The notes beneath the pieces were generated by a model. It worked only from the letters and a program-made list of their open reading frames with translations, did not search any database and was not told where the DNA came from. The position numbers and the translations under genes are program-made. From Chimonanthus salicifolius (Eukaryota; Streptophyta; Magnoliopsida; Laurales; Calycanthaceae), in assembly GCA_013350335.1 (NCBI GenBank), contig CM023540.1, forward strand, positions 57,698,962 through 57,762,961: a stretch of DNA of 64,000 nt. Reading direction: 5' to 3'. Positions 1 to 11,945 of this stretch are shown in pieces (position 1 is the stretch's first letter; each line of letters opens with the position of its first letter).

Positions 1-359
1 GGAAGATTTGACACACTGAGAAATTAAAAAACAAGCAGATCTGTTTGCAAGTGAGTGGAACGATTGCAGCAGTAGCAGCAGGCGGAAGAAGAGGAGATCT
101 ATCTGGTCTGAGGAAATGGTCCCTACCTCATGAACAGTAGCAATGCAATACATATGGCGAAGTGGAGGCTGTTCTCAGCCATTTTTATCGACGACCATAA
201 TTATATATGAGTTGATCTGTAATGGTCTGGGCACAGTGCTGGAGGTCTCCTTTGCCCTTTGTGCTAACAACGAAATAGGCATGCAAAGTCAGACCCAATG
301 CAGGAGGAAGAAGTTATTTGCAGTGGGATTTGCCTGAGGACGACGCTACATGAAGATGT
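1..359. other. Older flanking sequence, no gene recognised
   Basis: This stretch lies outside the LTR elements and shares none of their motifs. It holds a purine-rich patch and short open frames only. I see no domain, RNA gene or repeat I can name. It is continuous with the gag-like remnant that follows and may be the upstream part of the same decayed element. Confidence 0.4.
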
Positions 360-864
360 TTGGCAGTGATTGACAAACTGGAAACAGAGGATAGCCGCAG
401 CTTCAGATCGGTTACCTCCATTGCACCAAACCAAAAGGAATCCTCAAGTGAGGAAGAAAATGATGTAGAGGATCTTGAAGAGGAAGAAAACCTCCAAGAA
501 TCCTACAATGCCTTGTACTTAGAGAGTATGAGATTGGCTAAGGGCCTCGATAAGGTGAAAATTGAGAATGCAAACTCTCTATCCAGCTTCAATGTGCAAA
601 TGATGAAAATGATTTTCTATCATCAAATTTGAAAAATGCAAATGATTAATCTTGAAATTGAGAGAATATCAAAAGTTGCTTCAAGAAAATTTAAAGGTAT
701 ACGAAGATGCTATCTTAAAGCTTAAGAAAGTTGGAAAATGTCTTGGAGATAAAAGTCTTAAGAAATCTCAATACATGGTTACGTAAGGAAATAAAAAATT
801 GGAAAAATCTATTTTGGGTAAACCACATTGTGATTGGCATGGTAATTCTCAATCTAACCTGAGG
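360..864 (+). pseudogene. Degenerate Gag-like remnant, probably Ty1/copia
   Basis: A 90-codon frame (360-632, no ATG, opening at TTG) encodes an acidic Ser/Glu-rich stretch and then a helical, Leu/Lys/Glu-rich stretch. The composition resembles the acidic and coiled-coil part of plant Ty1/copia Gag proteins. After a stop at about 632, further Lys/Leu-rich coding-like sequence continues in broken frames to the point where element 1 has inserted. The strongest support is downstream: when element 1 is removed, the sequence leads to a decayed zinc knuckle at 15706-15747. The identification is an inference from composition and that knuckle. A host gene remnant cannot be excluded. Confidence 0.35.
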
Positions 865-869
865 AGACC
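865..869. repeat. Target-site duplication AGACC, left copy (element 1)
   Basis: The five bases AGACC precede the LTR terminus at 870 and recur at 15647-15651 directly after the far LTR. This proves that 870-15646 inserted as one unit. Confidence 0.95.
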
Positions 870-1933
870 TGTAACGCCCCGCCCCTTTTTCACTCACTTT
901 CCGAAAATCAGAGTCTATTTTAAAAAAAAAAATAAATAAACAAAGAGTGATAGAGAGCGGATTGTCACGACGAGAGCTAAGTCCGAGCTTCTAAAGGCCG
1001 AGCTTTAACTGGCCAACCATACGTATACATGGACCAAGTCCACTACAGTTTGCACGTAATAAGTTAACTTGCGGAAATAAACATAACTGCGGAATTATAA
1101 TAGAACCTAACTCTATTCCATTTTTAGATAGCAAAGTAGTCCATCATTTAATCAATGATTATCTTAAACTTAAATATCCAAAATAAACCATTCAAACCAT
1201 AGCAAAATATCTAAGTTATTACATGCCCAAATGCTAGCTACTCAAATTACATAGTCTATGAGTAACTTCATCAAAATATAAATTAAACACATCCAAGCTC
1301 CTATGCTTGGCTCCGTTCATGCTCATCGTACCCTTCATCTCCTGTGTCATCCACTAGGGTAGAAGTAGGACATTAGACAACGCACCCAGTAGGTATTCCA
1401 AGTAGGGCTAACACATGGTTAGTACATAAAACATATAGATAACATAATACAAAATCCATGTAAAACAATGCCATGCCATGGTGTCAAATGCAATGAGTCT
1501 CACCCATCACAAATACATATATCCTCTTGATGAAATTCTCCTCATCAAGGTATCCCCACAGTTGCCTTACAGACGCCCCGACGGAGTGTGTTCTCCGGAT
1601 TCTTCTTGATGGATAATGCACATCAAGGTCTTCCCACGAATGCACTTACAGACGCCCTGACGGAGCTTGGCCTTCGGCTACAAACATCCCTCCCATGCCA
1701 TGCATGAGATGTAAGTGAACACATGCTATGTAATAATACAATCATAGCCTTAAAACCTCATATTTGAAAACATATCATTTATACAACATAAACCATCAAA
1801 ATAAGAATTGGAAATCATCATACATAACCCATGGTTTCAAAGAGGTAGAATCCTACCAAAGATCACAAAAGTGTCCTTGCACTTTCTTCCGGAAACCGGT
1901 CACGATCGTACAGCCCTTGTGAAGTCCCGTTAC

Positions 1934-3108
1934 CTTATAACATGCCAACGAATCAATGCCATGTCCCATTTGATTTACAACAATGTCCAAGTCGATAAAC
2001 ATGTCTTGGTGGGGTTCGACCATAAAAAATGGCCGAACCTCACCCACATGATTTTAGTCCCACCTTCGAGTCCTTTGATCCTTTAACTTAAGTCCAATCA
2101 CACAATCCATTAGTCTAATCATACATACATTAATCATCTAACGTAAAAACCCTATGTCCATAAAATTCCTTAGTGGGGTTCGGCCATACAACGTGGCCAA
2201 ATCTCACTCCTTTGGTTTTGTGCCCTTAGTCCTTTGATTTTTCTCCAATTAAATCCAATAACATCATCCATGGGGTTGGGCCATACACCATGGCCGAACC
2301 CATGGTCCTTCAATTTTCACCATATTTAATCATACATTTAAATCCTTTATACCAACTTATATTCTAAAAACACAATCCATGGGGTTCGGCCATACACCAT
2401 GGCCAAACCCATGGTCCTTTAATTTCACCCCTTTGGCCATCATTTCTAATCATGCTTAAATCTCCAAATGGCCCATTAAAATGGTTCATGGGGTTCGGCC
2501 ATACAATGGCCGAACCCATGGTCCTTTGTTTCCATGTTCTCCATTAAATAATTCACCATCTCAAGTTCATAAACAAGACCCTCCATGGGAGGGTTTAATC
2601 ATACCCTTAGGTTCATCCTTTTTTATCCTCATTAACATATTCAAAATCAATTAAATCTAACAGCACTATCCATCATTGTCTCTCCATGGGGTTCGGCCAT
2701 ATAACATGGCCGAACCCTATGGTTCATTATTTCCATTAAAACATATTATACATCCATGATTGATTCTTTGATGGTTCTCATACATCCATCCATTTAAACC
2801 CTTTTAAACCTTTTAAAATTATACACATACATCTATGATTTTCATCCTCCAAATCCATTAAAATATAACCAATGTCTTTCCATGAGGTTCGGCCATACAA
2901 CATGGCCGAACCCTATGGTTCATCATCTTCCCTTTAAAATCACTTAGACCCATATAACTTCCTTAATACCTTTCCATGGGGTTCGGCCATACAACATGGC
3001 CGAACCTTATGGTTCATCATTGAGTCTTTAGCCATAATAAAATTAGTGTTTGGCCATCGTGTCCTTGACCCTCTTTTTTTTTTTTATGAAGTCTTATCGA
3101 GCACTTAC
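1934..3108 (-). other. Putative LTR intron with hairpin array (element 1, 3' LTR)
   Basis: Read on the minus strand, it opens with GTAAGT after GTCGCGGAATCG and closes with TTATAAG before GTAACGGGA. All eight hairpin units of this LTR lie inside it. The same boundaries can be placed in the other LTRs that keep this region. Splicing is inferred and no transcript evidence is available. Confidence 0.5.
2008..3014. repeat. Array of eight GGTTCGGCCAT/ATGGCCGAACC hairpins
   Basis: Units sit near 2010, 2171, 2270, 2377, 2487, 2685, 2880 and 2976. Each has 11-nt complementary arms and a loop of about 2-5 nt (often ACAAC). Several extend outward through CCATGG to a stem of about 16 bp. The spacers are AT-rich and of unequal length. 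Many short open frames reading GFGHTTWPN or RPYNMAEP on the two strands come only from these palindromes. Confidence 0.9.
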
Positions 3109-4148
3109 CGATTCCGCGACTCCTCCGGTTTCTTTCACTCTTTCTTGCTCCTTTCCTTCCTTAGCCTCTTCTTCCTTCCTTCTTGATCTTTAGCGAAGAT
3201 TGATCTTGATGGAATCCCTTGGAGTGGTTCAGCCAAGAGATATAGGTTTGAGAGAGAGAGAGAAGCTTGGGATAGAAAATACTCCAAGTCCTTTTCTTGA
3301 GGGTGGTCGGCCTTGTATGAGAGGAAGAGAGAATGAAATAGAAATTCTCTAAGTGTTCTTCCCTTGAGAGTGATTCAGCCAAAAGGGAGAGAGGGAGAGA
3401 GAGTGAAATGAAAACTAAAGTCTTTCTTGATCAATAAGGTCGGCCAAAGGTGGTGTCCTTTGGTGACACCCCTTTCTAACTCCCATTCCCATTTACCTCC
3501 TTCCTTAATGCTTTACATGGATGAAACTCCCATGGCTCCAATGGTGTAGCCTTGACTTGGCTTGTGTAACAACATGAAACCACCACCTCCCCATTGATGT
3601 TCCATTTTGGAGTTTCATCCCATGAGATGAAATTCCCATTCCAACGTATATATCTTGCCTTTGATTGTGTAACTGTCCATCTCCCATTGATGTTCCATTT
3701 TGGGGGTTTCAACCATGAGATGAAACTCCCACCTCCAACGTGTGAACATCTTAGGTTTGACCTTTTGAAATGTAACTCTCCATCTTATCACTTAACTCAC
3801 CTCTTTAACTCAACTCACATGTTTAATTCAAATCTATTTAACTCACTTAAAAATCAACTCATTTCCTTGATTCCATTTCCAATTTAATTCAGCCCCACTT
3901 AACTTAAACTTGAACTCACTTGGTGGTCAACCAAGTCAACCATGACCCATTGGGTCCCAATTGGGCATTTTGACCCAATTAAATACATCTCACCCATTTA
4001 ATTCAATTGAGACATAACCACCATCCATTGGGTCTTAATTGGGCATTTGACCAAACAGCTTACCCATCTAAGGTCCATATCCAATAATTCACAAATTAAA
4101 TGGACAAATTTCATATATATTGATAACTTGAAAACCTTGGGTGTTACA

Positions 4149-4164
4149 ATACAATCCTCTTTTT
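4149..4164 (-). other. Polypurine tract of element 1
   Basis: On the minus strand, AAAAAGAGGATTGTAT directly abuts the 3' LTR start TGTAACACCC. This is the expected position of the plus-strand primer. The same tract is found in element 5 at 61876-61891. Confidence 0.85.
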
Positions 4165-4209
4165 AAAATTTTCGTCCCGAAAGTCCAGCGAAGTAGGGTT
4201 TCAAACAAT

Positions 4210-4740
4210 TTACATAAATAGCTTGGGGTGAGCTATTCTCATTTCTGACTCCAGTTCCCATGTGGCTTCCTCATTACCATGTCGATCCCATACCACCTTA
4301 ACGAACTGAGTCGTTCGGTTTCGTAATACCCTTTGCTCTGTCTCCACCACTCTGACCGGCTTCTCAATGTATGTCACGTCGTTTTGCACCTCTATGTCTT
4401 GTACATTCAGCACATGTGAGGGATCGGGATTGTACTTCCTCAACATAGATATATGAAACACATCGTGCAAGGGTGACAACTGTGAAGGAAGTGCTAACTG
4501 ATAACCCACCTCCCCCATCCTCTTTATGATTGAAAACGGTCCCACATATCTAGGCGACAGTTTCCCCTTCTTTCCAAATCTCATGTGTCCCTTTCGTGGC
4601 GAGACTTTCAAAAACACCATATCCCCCACCTCAAATTCAAGGAACCTCCTCCTCTTGTCAGCGTAGCTCTTCTGGCAAGTTTGTACAGCCAATAGGTGCT
4701 GCCGTATCAACTGTATCTGCATTGTAGTCTCTGCAACCAA
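4210..4740 (-). pseudogene. Integrase C-terminal part and chromodomain-like tail (element 1)
   Basis: This open frame of 176 codons is the 3' end of pol. It covers the region after the integrase core, a basic stretch typical of the GPY/F-type module (VGDMVFLKVSPRKG, then LSPRYVGPF), and a C-terminal chromodomain-like segment with VKVVWDRHGNEEATWELE and a terminal LFM before the stop. In chromoviruses this tail is thought to steer integration to heterochromatin. The frame is intact here, but it is separated from the rest of integrase by a stop, so it is marked as part of a pseudogene. Confidence 0.85.
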
Positions 4741-5519
4741 CTCAGGTCCAATCAGTGCAGGCTCACCGGCCTCTATCTAGCACACAGGTGACCTACATGG
4801 TCTACCATATAAGGCCTCGAATGGAGCGATCTGAAGACTTGCCTGGTAACTGTTGTTGTATGAGAACTCTACCAGCGGCAAGTGATCTTCGTATCCACCT
4901 TTGAAGTCAAGCATACAGGCTCTCAGCATATCCTCCAATGTTTGTATTGTCCTCTCCGAGTGTCCATCAGTCTGTGGATGGAATGCTATGCTAGTCAGTA
5001 GATTTGTCCCCATGGCCGACTGCATACTCTACCGGTGAATCGGTCATCTCTGTCCGATACAATAGTCCGGGGAATACCATGTAGTCTAATGATATCCATG
5101 ATATACCTTCGACCCAAAGTCTCAGATGAATCTGTCATCCTGATGGGAAGAAAATGTGCAGACTTGGTCAATCGGTCTACCACGACCCATATCGCATCGT
5201 TACCCTTTGAGGACCTTGGCAACCTGGTTACAAAATCCATGGAGATGTGCTCCCATTTCCATTCTGACACTGGTAAGGGTTTGAGTAACCCTGGTGGCTT
5301 CTGATGTTCTGTCTTAACCTGCTGATAGGTTAGGCAATGAGCAACAAATTCTGCCACATCTCTTTTGAGTCCATGCCACCAGTATGTCTCTTTAGGTCGT
5401 GGTACATCTTAATGCTGCCCAGATGAATAGAGTTTGGTCTAGTGTGCCTCGATCAGTAACTCTCTTCTACAGCTCTTAGGTACATATATCCTACCTTACA
5501 ATACAAGACCCTGTCCTGG
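4741..5519 (-). pseudogene. Integrase core (element 1), broken
   Basis: The integrase catalytic domain is recognisable in two frames. 4995-5357 carries the end of the HHCC zinc domain (the second Cys pair reads CLTYQQ instead of CLTCQQ), then the first catalytic Asp in SMDFVTRLPRS and the second Asp region in IVSDRDDRF. 4777-5025 carries FHPQTDGHSERTIQTLEDMLR, which includes the catalytic Glu region. A deletion or frameshift at about 5020 separates the frames, and a stop (TAG in the place of a Trp codon) ends the second. The N-terminal zinc part upstream is frameshifted. Confidence 0.85.
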
Positions 5520-5953
5520 TCATAACTCCCATTCCGGTAGGACCTCGCTAGCAGACATCTTGGCCCATATCTCCTCCATTTTCGGATCTACTCGTTGTTC
5601 CTGTTCAATCTTGGAGACCATGTTGGACCTTGTGATCAAATTGTACATACTCCCACGGTTACTGATATATAGATTGAACTCTCGAATGGTATTTAGCATC
5701 TCTCATTCTGTCCTGATCAAACATGCCATTGATGCATGTGATATGCGGCTGAGGGCATCTGCCACCTTGTTCACCTTGCCAGGGTGATATCGAAGCGCGA
5801 ACTCATAATTCTACGAATATTTCATCCATCTGCGCTGTCTCAAGTTGAGTTCTTTCTGATCAAACAAGTATTTCAAGCTCTTATGATCTGAAAACATTTC
5901 AAACTTCTTGCCATATAAATAGTGTCTTCATCTTTTGAGGGCGAAGACCACTA
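5520..5953 (-). pseudogene. RNase H C-terminal part and linker (element 1)
   Basis: Several frames separated by stops encode the end of the RNase H domain ([17 protein letters not shown], then LRYHPGKVNKVADALSR) and the linker to integrase. The first part of the domain is on the far side of solo LTR A, which inserted exactly here. Confidence 0.8.
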
Positions 5954-5958
5954 CGGCT
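5954..5958. repeat. TSD CGGCT, left copy (solo LTR A)
   Basis: CGGCT precedes TGTAACACC at 5959 and recurs at 9229-9233 after GCGTTACA, defining a clean insertion into the RNase H region of element 1. Confidence 0.95.
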
Positions 5959-8900
5959 TGTAACACCCCGATTTTTCAAAGATATCAATATTTACGAAAA
6001 TGCCATTGAAATGGTGAATTAAAAAGATATGAACCTTAGATGGGTAAATGTTGGGTCAATTGGTCAATTAAGACCCAACGAATGGTAAATGTGGATCAAT
6101 GTAGGGTAAATGGGTAAGCTATATGTAAATGGGTAAACTACATTTAAATGGGTAAGCTACATTTAAATGGGTAATTGACATTTAAATGGGTCGTGGCGCC
6201 TATTTGGGTCAAGAAGTTCAATTGGGACCCAATGGGTCGAGCTTAACCATGTTGACCATCGAGTGAGCTCAAAGGTTGAGTTAAATTATGTTGAGTTGAT
6301 TCATAAGTTTACTTGAGTCAAGTGGGAAGTGTGTTAAGTGGAATTTGAGTTCAAAGGAATTAAGTTAATTAAGTTGAGTTGAGATAAGTGAGCTGAGTTG
6401 AATTAAGTTGAATAAGTGAGATTGGAAGATATGGAGACCCTCATCTCAAGTGAGTCAAGAGAGGAGATGAGGGGTTGAACTTGTTTCAAAGACAAGTAAT
6501 GGCTTACACATTGGAGTGGTATCCCATGCATAAACTTCAATGGAAGGTGGCTGATTGATGAGAGTGCACAAACCACAATGAGATAGGATTACATTGGGAA
6601 CTTGGAGGGTTTCCATCTCATAATGGAGACCCAAGCACCAACGTTGGGAGATGGAGGGGTTGCATGAGCTTAAGCCAAGTGTCCCATAGTTAAGCCATGG
6701 GACTCCTTGGTTAGATCAATATTGATGAGGGTAAATGAGAAGATTTTGGGGGCTGATTCACAAAAGGGGTACACTACCCCTTTGGCCAAATTTCCATCTC
6801 AAGAAGCTTAGAGATTTTCATCTCTCTCCCTCTCTCAAAACCTACCTCCTTGGCCGACCCAGCCCTTGGTGAACCCATCTTGATCAAGCCCACAATCGGC
6901 TAAAGGATCAAAGGAGCAAGAAGGGAGGAAGGAAGGATCAAAGGAAAGAAGAGAGGATAAGAGATTGGTAAGTACATCATAATCTTTGTTAAATAAAATA
7001 GATAAGGAAGCATGGTCCGGCCATTGTATGGTCGAAACTATCAAGGGTTTAAACCATGCAAGATGATGTTTTAAAAGGGTAGAAACATGGATCATAGGGT
7101 TCGGCCACTTTGGATGGCCGAACCCCATGAAAGGATTTGGTTATTTTGATGGTTTTTGAGAGATAAAAACCATACAATGTATGGAAGTTTTAAGGTGTTT
7201 TAAATGAAGATTAGGTTAATGCTTGGGTCGGCCATTGCATGGCCGAACCATAGTGTTGTTGTGGCAAAGATGTTGGGTATGAACCATGCATAAATATTGG
7301 AAGGTTTGAATTGAGAAAACCATAGGGTTCGGCTATGTGTATGGCCGAATCCCATGGACCATTTTATGGGTATTTGGATTCAAGAACATGGTTGGAAATT
7401 ATAAATGGTTATAGGCTTTTGATTAAGGAATCACATATGTTTATCTTTGGACTTAAGGTTGTTCGGATATTAGATTTAATGGACTGTTTTAATATAGTAA
7501 TGGGTGGAAATAATAAACTAAGGATTAAAAGAGGAACCAAGTTAAATGAATGAGGTTCGGCCAAGGGGTATGGCCGAACCCCACAAGGTTTTGTTTTATG
7601 GAAAACGATAATGGATATCATGTCATGGAAGAACATGATCTTGTGTCTAACTTGAAGATCAGAGGTTCGAAACATGAAATCAAGGGAGTGAGGTTCGGCC
7701 ATGGTGTATGGCTGAACTCCACTAATCAATTTTATGGACTTATGATGTTATGTGTGTATGAGTAATTAGATGATTGGAATGGCATTTGGATTTAATTAAA
7801 AAGCATCATAATTATGTTGGTGAGGTTAGGCCATGTTGTATGGCCGAACCCCACTAAGAAGGATTTATTATGGACATTGGTTATTAGCAATATTAAGTAA
7901 AGGTTAGTTCAGTGGCATTATTGTAAATATGAATGAAAAGAGCAAAGGACTTGAAAGAGGGGTCAAAACCGTAATGGTAAGGTTCGGCCATGTTGTATGG
8001 CCGAACCCTACCAAGGTATATTTGGTAATAAGGTATTTTAATAAGTTATTTGGATGGTGTTCAAGTGGGTGAGGTTCGGTCATGGTGTATGGCCGAACCC
8101 CACAAAATGGTGTTTGGTCGTAGACTTAGTTTGAAACCATATGAGACATGTGTTTGACTTGTTGTTATATAAACAAGGTAACGGGACTTCTTGAACGGTG
8201 CTCAAATCGTGAACGGGTGATGGGTTAAGAAGAGCGGACGGTTTAAGTAACTTTTCTGTAGGTTTCCTACCTCTTTGTAACCACATATTATACTTGTTGT
8301 TTTTATTTTGATTTTGATGAGTTATTTGTGTTAAAGTATTATGTTTCAAATGGGATTTGAATGTTAAGATTTATTTACAAATGACATGTACTCATTGACA
8401 TCTCATGCATGGCATGGGGTGATAAATATGAAAACCAGATCCCACACTCAGTCGGAATGTCCGTGATGCAACTGTGGGGCCTCCGTAGGTGATGAGAGTC
8501 CCACCAGGAGGAATACCTTGATGATGAGAATCCCATCAAGAGGAAACGAAAGAACACTGTGGATTACCTTGACGATGAGAATCCCGTCAAGTGATAGCTA
8601 TGTATAATCGTGATGGGTGGGTCTCATTACATTTGCATACATACATAGCATTGTTTTTGTAAGTTTTGTTGATCATGTATTATTATGATATATGCATGTT
8701 TTATACTAACCTTGTGGTAACCCTAATCGGAAGACCTACTGGGCGCGTTGATCTAACGCCCTATTTTTATCCTTAGTGGATGACGCAAGAAAGGGAAAAT
8801 GAAAGGTCGAGGATCGCGAAGGAAGCCAAGCAGAGCTTGGATATGGAATGGAATTATTTATTGACATTTGGATACTTTTATATGGACATGTAATAACTAA

Positions 8901-9228
8901 ATAACATTATTATGGTTTGTGAATAGTTTTGATGATGGTTATCGGATTTAAGTAATTTTGGTTAGATGACTTGTACTTTGCTATCTAAACAGTTTAGTTC
9001 CGCAATCAGTTTATGTTATTCCACAAGTTTTTTATTTAGTATCATGTGTGGATTGGTTTTAATGGACTTAGTCCATGCACACATGGGTGGCCAGTTAAGG
9101 GTCAGACTTTAGAAGTCCGGACTTATCTCGCGTCGTGACGCCCCCCGCTCTCTTCCACTTTACTTATTTATAAAAAAAAAAAATTAGACTCTGATTTTCG
9201 GAAGGGTGGAAAAGGGCGGGGCGTTACA
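5959..9228 (+). mobile_element. Solo LTR A (3270 bp), nested in element 1 pol
   Basis: A single LTR of the same family lies in the opposite orientation to its host. It runs from TGTAACACCCCG to GGGGCGTTACA with a perfect 5-bp TSD and no internal coding sequence, as expected after LTR-LTR recombination. In order it shows U3 palindromes (GACCCAATGGGTC type), a CT-rich leader near 6819-6840, a purine-rich stretch, a GTAAGT donor-like site at 6968, nine hairpins (7018-8102), an acceptor-like ACAAG at 8177, a GTAGGTTTCCTAC near-palindrome near 8261, CTTGATG...CATCAAG stems around 8517-8590, and the terminal A/T tract and GC-rich end. Confidence 0.94.
6968..8177 (+). other. Putative LTR intron with nine hairpins (LTR A)
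   Basis: GTAAGT follows a purine-rich run ending AAGAGATTG, and ATAAACAAG precedes GTAACGGGAC. The hairpin units fall near 7018, 7096, 7226, 7323, 7551, 7690, 7822, 7980 and 8071. The intron is AT-rich relative to the purine-rich block before it. Splicing is inferred. Confidence 0.5.
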
Positions 9229-9233
9229 CGGCT

Positions 9234-10065
9234 AGTTCCAAATCATGCGTGGGATAGAGGCGTTCATGTATTTTCAACTGTCTAGAACCATAAGCCACCA
9301 CACGATAACTTTGACTGAGAGAACACCCCAGTCCCTCTCCTGAAGCATCACAAAATACTTCATATCCCTTGCCCCTTTCCGGCAAGATCAGAATAGGAGC
9401 CGTTGTAAGCCTCTCCTTTAGTTACTCGAATCTCTGATTGCATACATCAGACCATTCAAACTTGACTCCTTTCTGAATGAGTCAGGTAAGTGGAGATGCA
9501 ATCTTGGAGAAGTCCATGATAAACTTATGATAATAACTAGCCAAACCCAGGAAGCTACGGATTTCAGTCACATTTTTCGGCGCTTTCCAATCTCTCACTG
9601 CCGTCACCTTACCCTGGTCCACGGCTATACCTTCTGCTGATATGACATGCCCCAAAAAGTTGACTTCAGATAGCCAAAATTCACACTTGCTTGCTTTGGC
9701 ATATAAGTTGTTCTTCCTCAAGGTGTCCAGAACTATCCTCAAGTGCTCAACATGTTCCTCCTGACTTTTGGAATAGATCAGGATGTCATCAATAAATACA
9801 ATCACGAACTGGTCCAAGTAAGGACGAAAGATCCTATTCATTAGATACATGAATACAGCCGGTGCATTGGTGAGTACAAACGGCATGACTACAAACTCAT
9901 ATAGTCATACCGTGTTCTGAAGGCTGTTTTCTCTATGTCCTCCTCCTTAACCTGGATTCGATGGTAGCCGGACATCAGATCAATCTTCGAAAAGTGGCTG
10001 GAACCCCTCAGTTGATCGAATAGATCATCGATCCTGGGTAGAGGGTACCTGTTCCTGACAGTTAG
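9234..10065 (-). pseudogene. Reverse transcriptase core and start of RNase H (element 1)
   Basis: 9482-9886 reads through the RT palm with LTNAP, the catalytic box [11 protein letters not shown] with both aspartates retained, and [11 protein letters not shown], then the thumb-side [12 protein letters not shown]. Upstream, a stop between KLN and LTV and a frame break near 9900 cut it off from the RT N terminus. Downstream, a stop at about 9480 precedes RNase H sequence with DASGEGLGC. Element 1 is the only copy in this window that keeps the FIDD catalytic box. Confidence 0.87.
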
Positions 10066-11034
10066 CTAGTTCAATTTCCCGTAATCCACACACATCCGCA
10101 GTGTACCATCCTTCTTCTTTACAAACAACACCGGAGCTCCCCAAGACGACGTACTGTTCCGGATGCATCCCAGTCTGAGCAGTTCATCAATCTGCTTCTT
10201 TAGCTTAGACATCTCAGCTGATGCCATCCGGTAATGAGGTAATGACACTAGAGAAGTGCCAGGGTACAACTTGATTTCAAAATTAATCTCCCTCATGGGT
10301 GGCAAGCTAGGGAGTTCTTTTGGGAATACATTCGCGTAGTCTTTCACTATCGCCGGAAGTTCAGCCACCGGTTCCTTGTTTATTTTGATACTGTTCAATA
10401 CCAGATGATTCAACCCTTCATGCAGTCTTCTTCTTATAGGGATGCTGTGTTTGTCAACATGTACCACATATTGCTTCCCCTCGGTTGACCAAAATTTCAC
10501 CCTACGAAGATGGCAATCGATATTGGCTTGAACGCTAGTCAACCAGTCCATACTGAAGATAATATCGTACTCAGTCATATCGAGTACTAAATAGTTGAAC
10601 TCAAATCTATAACCAGCGAGTTCAGTATTCACTGTTGTGCATATAAGCCCCAATGACGTGTCTCCAACGGGGGATACAATGGTGAGTGATGTGGATAATT
10701 TTTGTACTAATGTGCTAGTAGCAGTTATGAATGCAGCAGATATGAAGGAGTGGGATGCTCCAGAATCAAACAATGCAAAGGCGTAGGAACTACTGACTAC
10801 AGCCATACCTTGAATCACAGAGTGATCCACTGCTGCTAGAGGAGCTAAAGTAAATAACCATCCAAATCCGGTAGGGTTAGGCGGCCGTCCCTCTTGGTTA
10901 TATGTCCTGCCTCCTCGTGAATTAGCTGGTCTAGCTGGTGGGCGAAATGAACCTCTGGAATAAGAGGGCCTATTAAGCTGTGGACATTCTCTCTTGAAAT
11001 GGCCAGGCTGATCACAATGGAAACAGTTGTTCAC
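10066..11034 (-). pseudogene. Gag zinc knuckle, protease and RT N terminus (element 1)
   Basis: The longest clear pol frame in the window (322 codons) starts just before the Gag knuckle (C4, C7, H12, C17 in [14 protein letters not shown]). It contains a retropepsin active site DSGASHSF at about residues 90-97, where the canonical triad D-S/T-G is kept, and [10 protein letters not shown] as the second protease motif. It ends in the RT N terminus ([32 protein letters not shown]). A stop directly after KLN ends the frame. Confidence 0.9.
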
Positions 11035-11945
11035 ACCTCTGGGACCTGAGCGACTGATGCTAATGGGGAGGGATGATTGGGACGAAAGTCCCCTGATGAC
11101 CCAGAAGAAGGTGAGGGTCTGCTAAAGTTCTGTTGGAACTTCTTGTTGGGCTGAAATGTACCCCTCCCACTCTGACCTCGGCGGTTGTCAAACCGCACTA
11201 TCTCAGCCATCTCTTGTTTTGCTATAGTGGCCCTGCTGACCACCTTTTGCCGGTGTGGCTGCCTTGAATATGGTTACCTTGGCCCTAATGCTTGGCCGTA
11301 GGCCCCGCTCAAACTTACAAGCCCTTCGATACTCCGTATCCGCCATATATAGAGCATAACAGGAGAGACTGAGGAACTCTTGATGATACTTTGCCACCGT
11401 CATGGTACCTTATACCAGAGATAGAAATGCTTGAATATGGCACTCCTTCTCCTCCTCGGGAAAATAATGATCCAAAAATGTAGCTGAGAACTGCTCCCAA
11501 GTCATTGCAGTCCTTTCTCTTTCAGAGAGGAGTGCTCGGTGCTTCTCTACCACCTCCCACCATTTACCGACATCATCAATCGGTTGTGATGTAGCCAACA
11601 ATATCTTGTCATTATGACTCAAGATCTTTAATAGAGTCAGGATCAGAGTAATATTTTTTAACCAGTTTTCTGCTGCGACAGCCCCTTCTTTCCCTTTGAA
11701 GTAAAGGGGGCGTTGTTGCTGGAAATCCCTGACCATTCTCCTGTCATTGGCGTCACTGGTGGTCCCATTTCCGTTCATGTGCTGTTGTAGAACAGAAGTG
11801 ACCATTGCTTGAACCAAGTTTGTAGTTCGGGTGGTAATACTGGTATATTCACGCTATTTTCTTCCTCTGATGGATGAGGTTGTTGCACCTCCTCTTCATC
11901 CCCACTTGGGTGTTGTCGGGTTCTTCTTCTTCTCCTCAGAGGCAT
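11035..11945 (-). pseudogene. Gag (element 1), frameshifted
   Basis: The ATG is the complement of 11943-11945, followed by an Arg-rich start and an acidic stretch. A frame change occurs near 11820. 11410-11817 then encodes the capsid-like region (FKGKEGAVAAENWL, MTWEQFSATFLDHYFPEEEK). A stop follows, and the tail continues in 11203-11403 and 11031-11243 before the knuckle. The start was chosen because the same ATG context (AAAATGCCTC or a variant) occurs in the gag of elements 2b and 5. Confidence 0.82.

Larger units (their letters stand above)
870..4148 (-). repeat. 3' LTR of element 1 (3279 bp)
   Basis: On the plus strand it runs from TGTAACGCCCC to GGGTGTTACA. On the element strand it starts TGTAACACCC and ends with the conserved GC-rich GGGCGGGGCGTTACA. 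From the U3 side it contains inverted repeats around TTGACC and GTTTCATC, a CT-rich leader, a purine-rich stretch, the donor-like GTAAGT (complement of 3103-3108), eight GGTTCGGCCAT hairpins, a GTAGGATT-type imperfect palindrome, and the block containing GGGCG...CGCCC. Confidence 0.95.

Noticed and set aside
2008..3014. Regularly recurring palindromes resembling a CRISPR-type repeat array
   Set aside because: The region is inside a plant LTR retrotransposon, the spacing is irregular, the spacers are AT-rich and partly related, and there is no cas-like gene.
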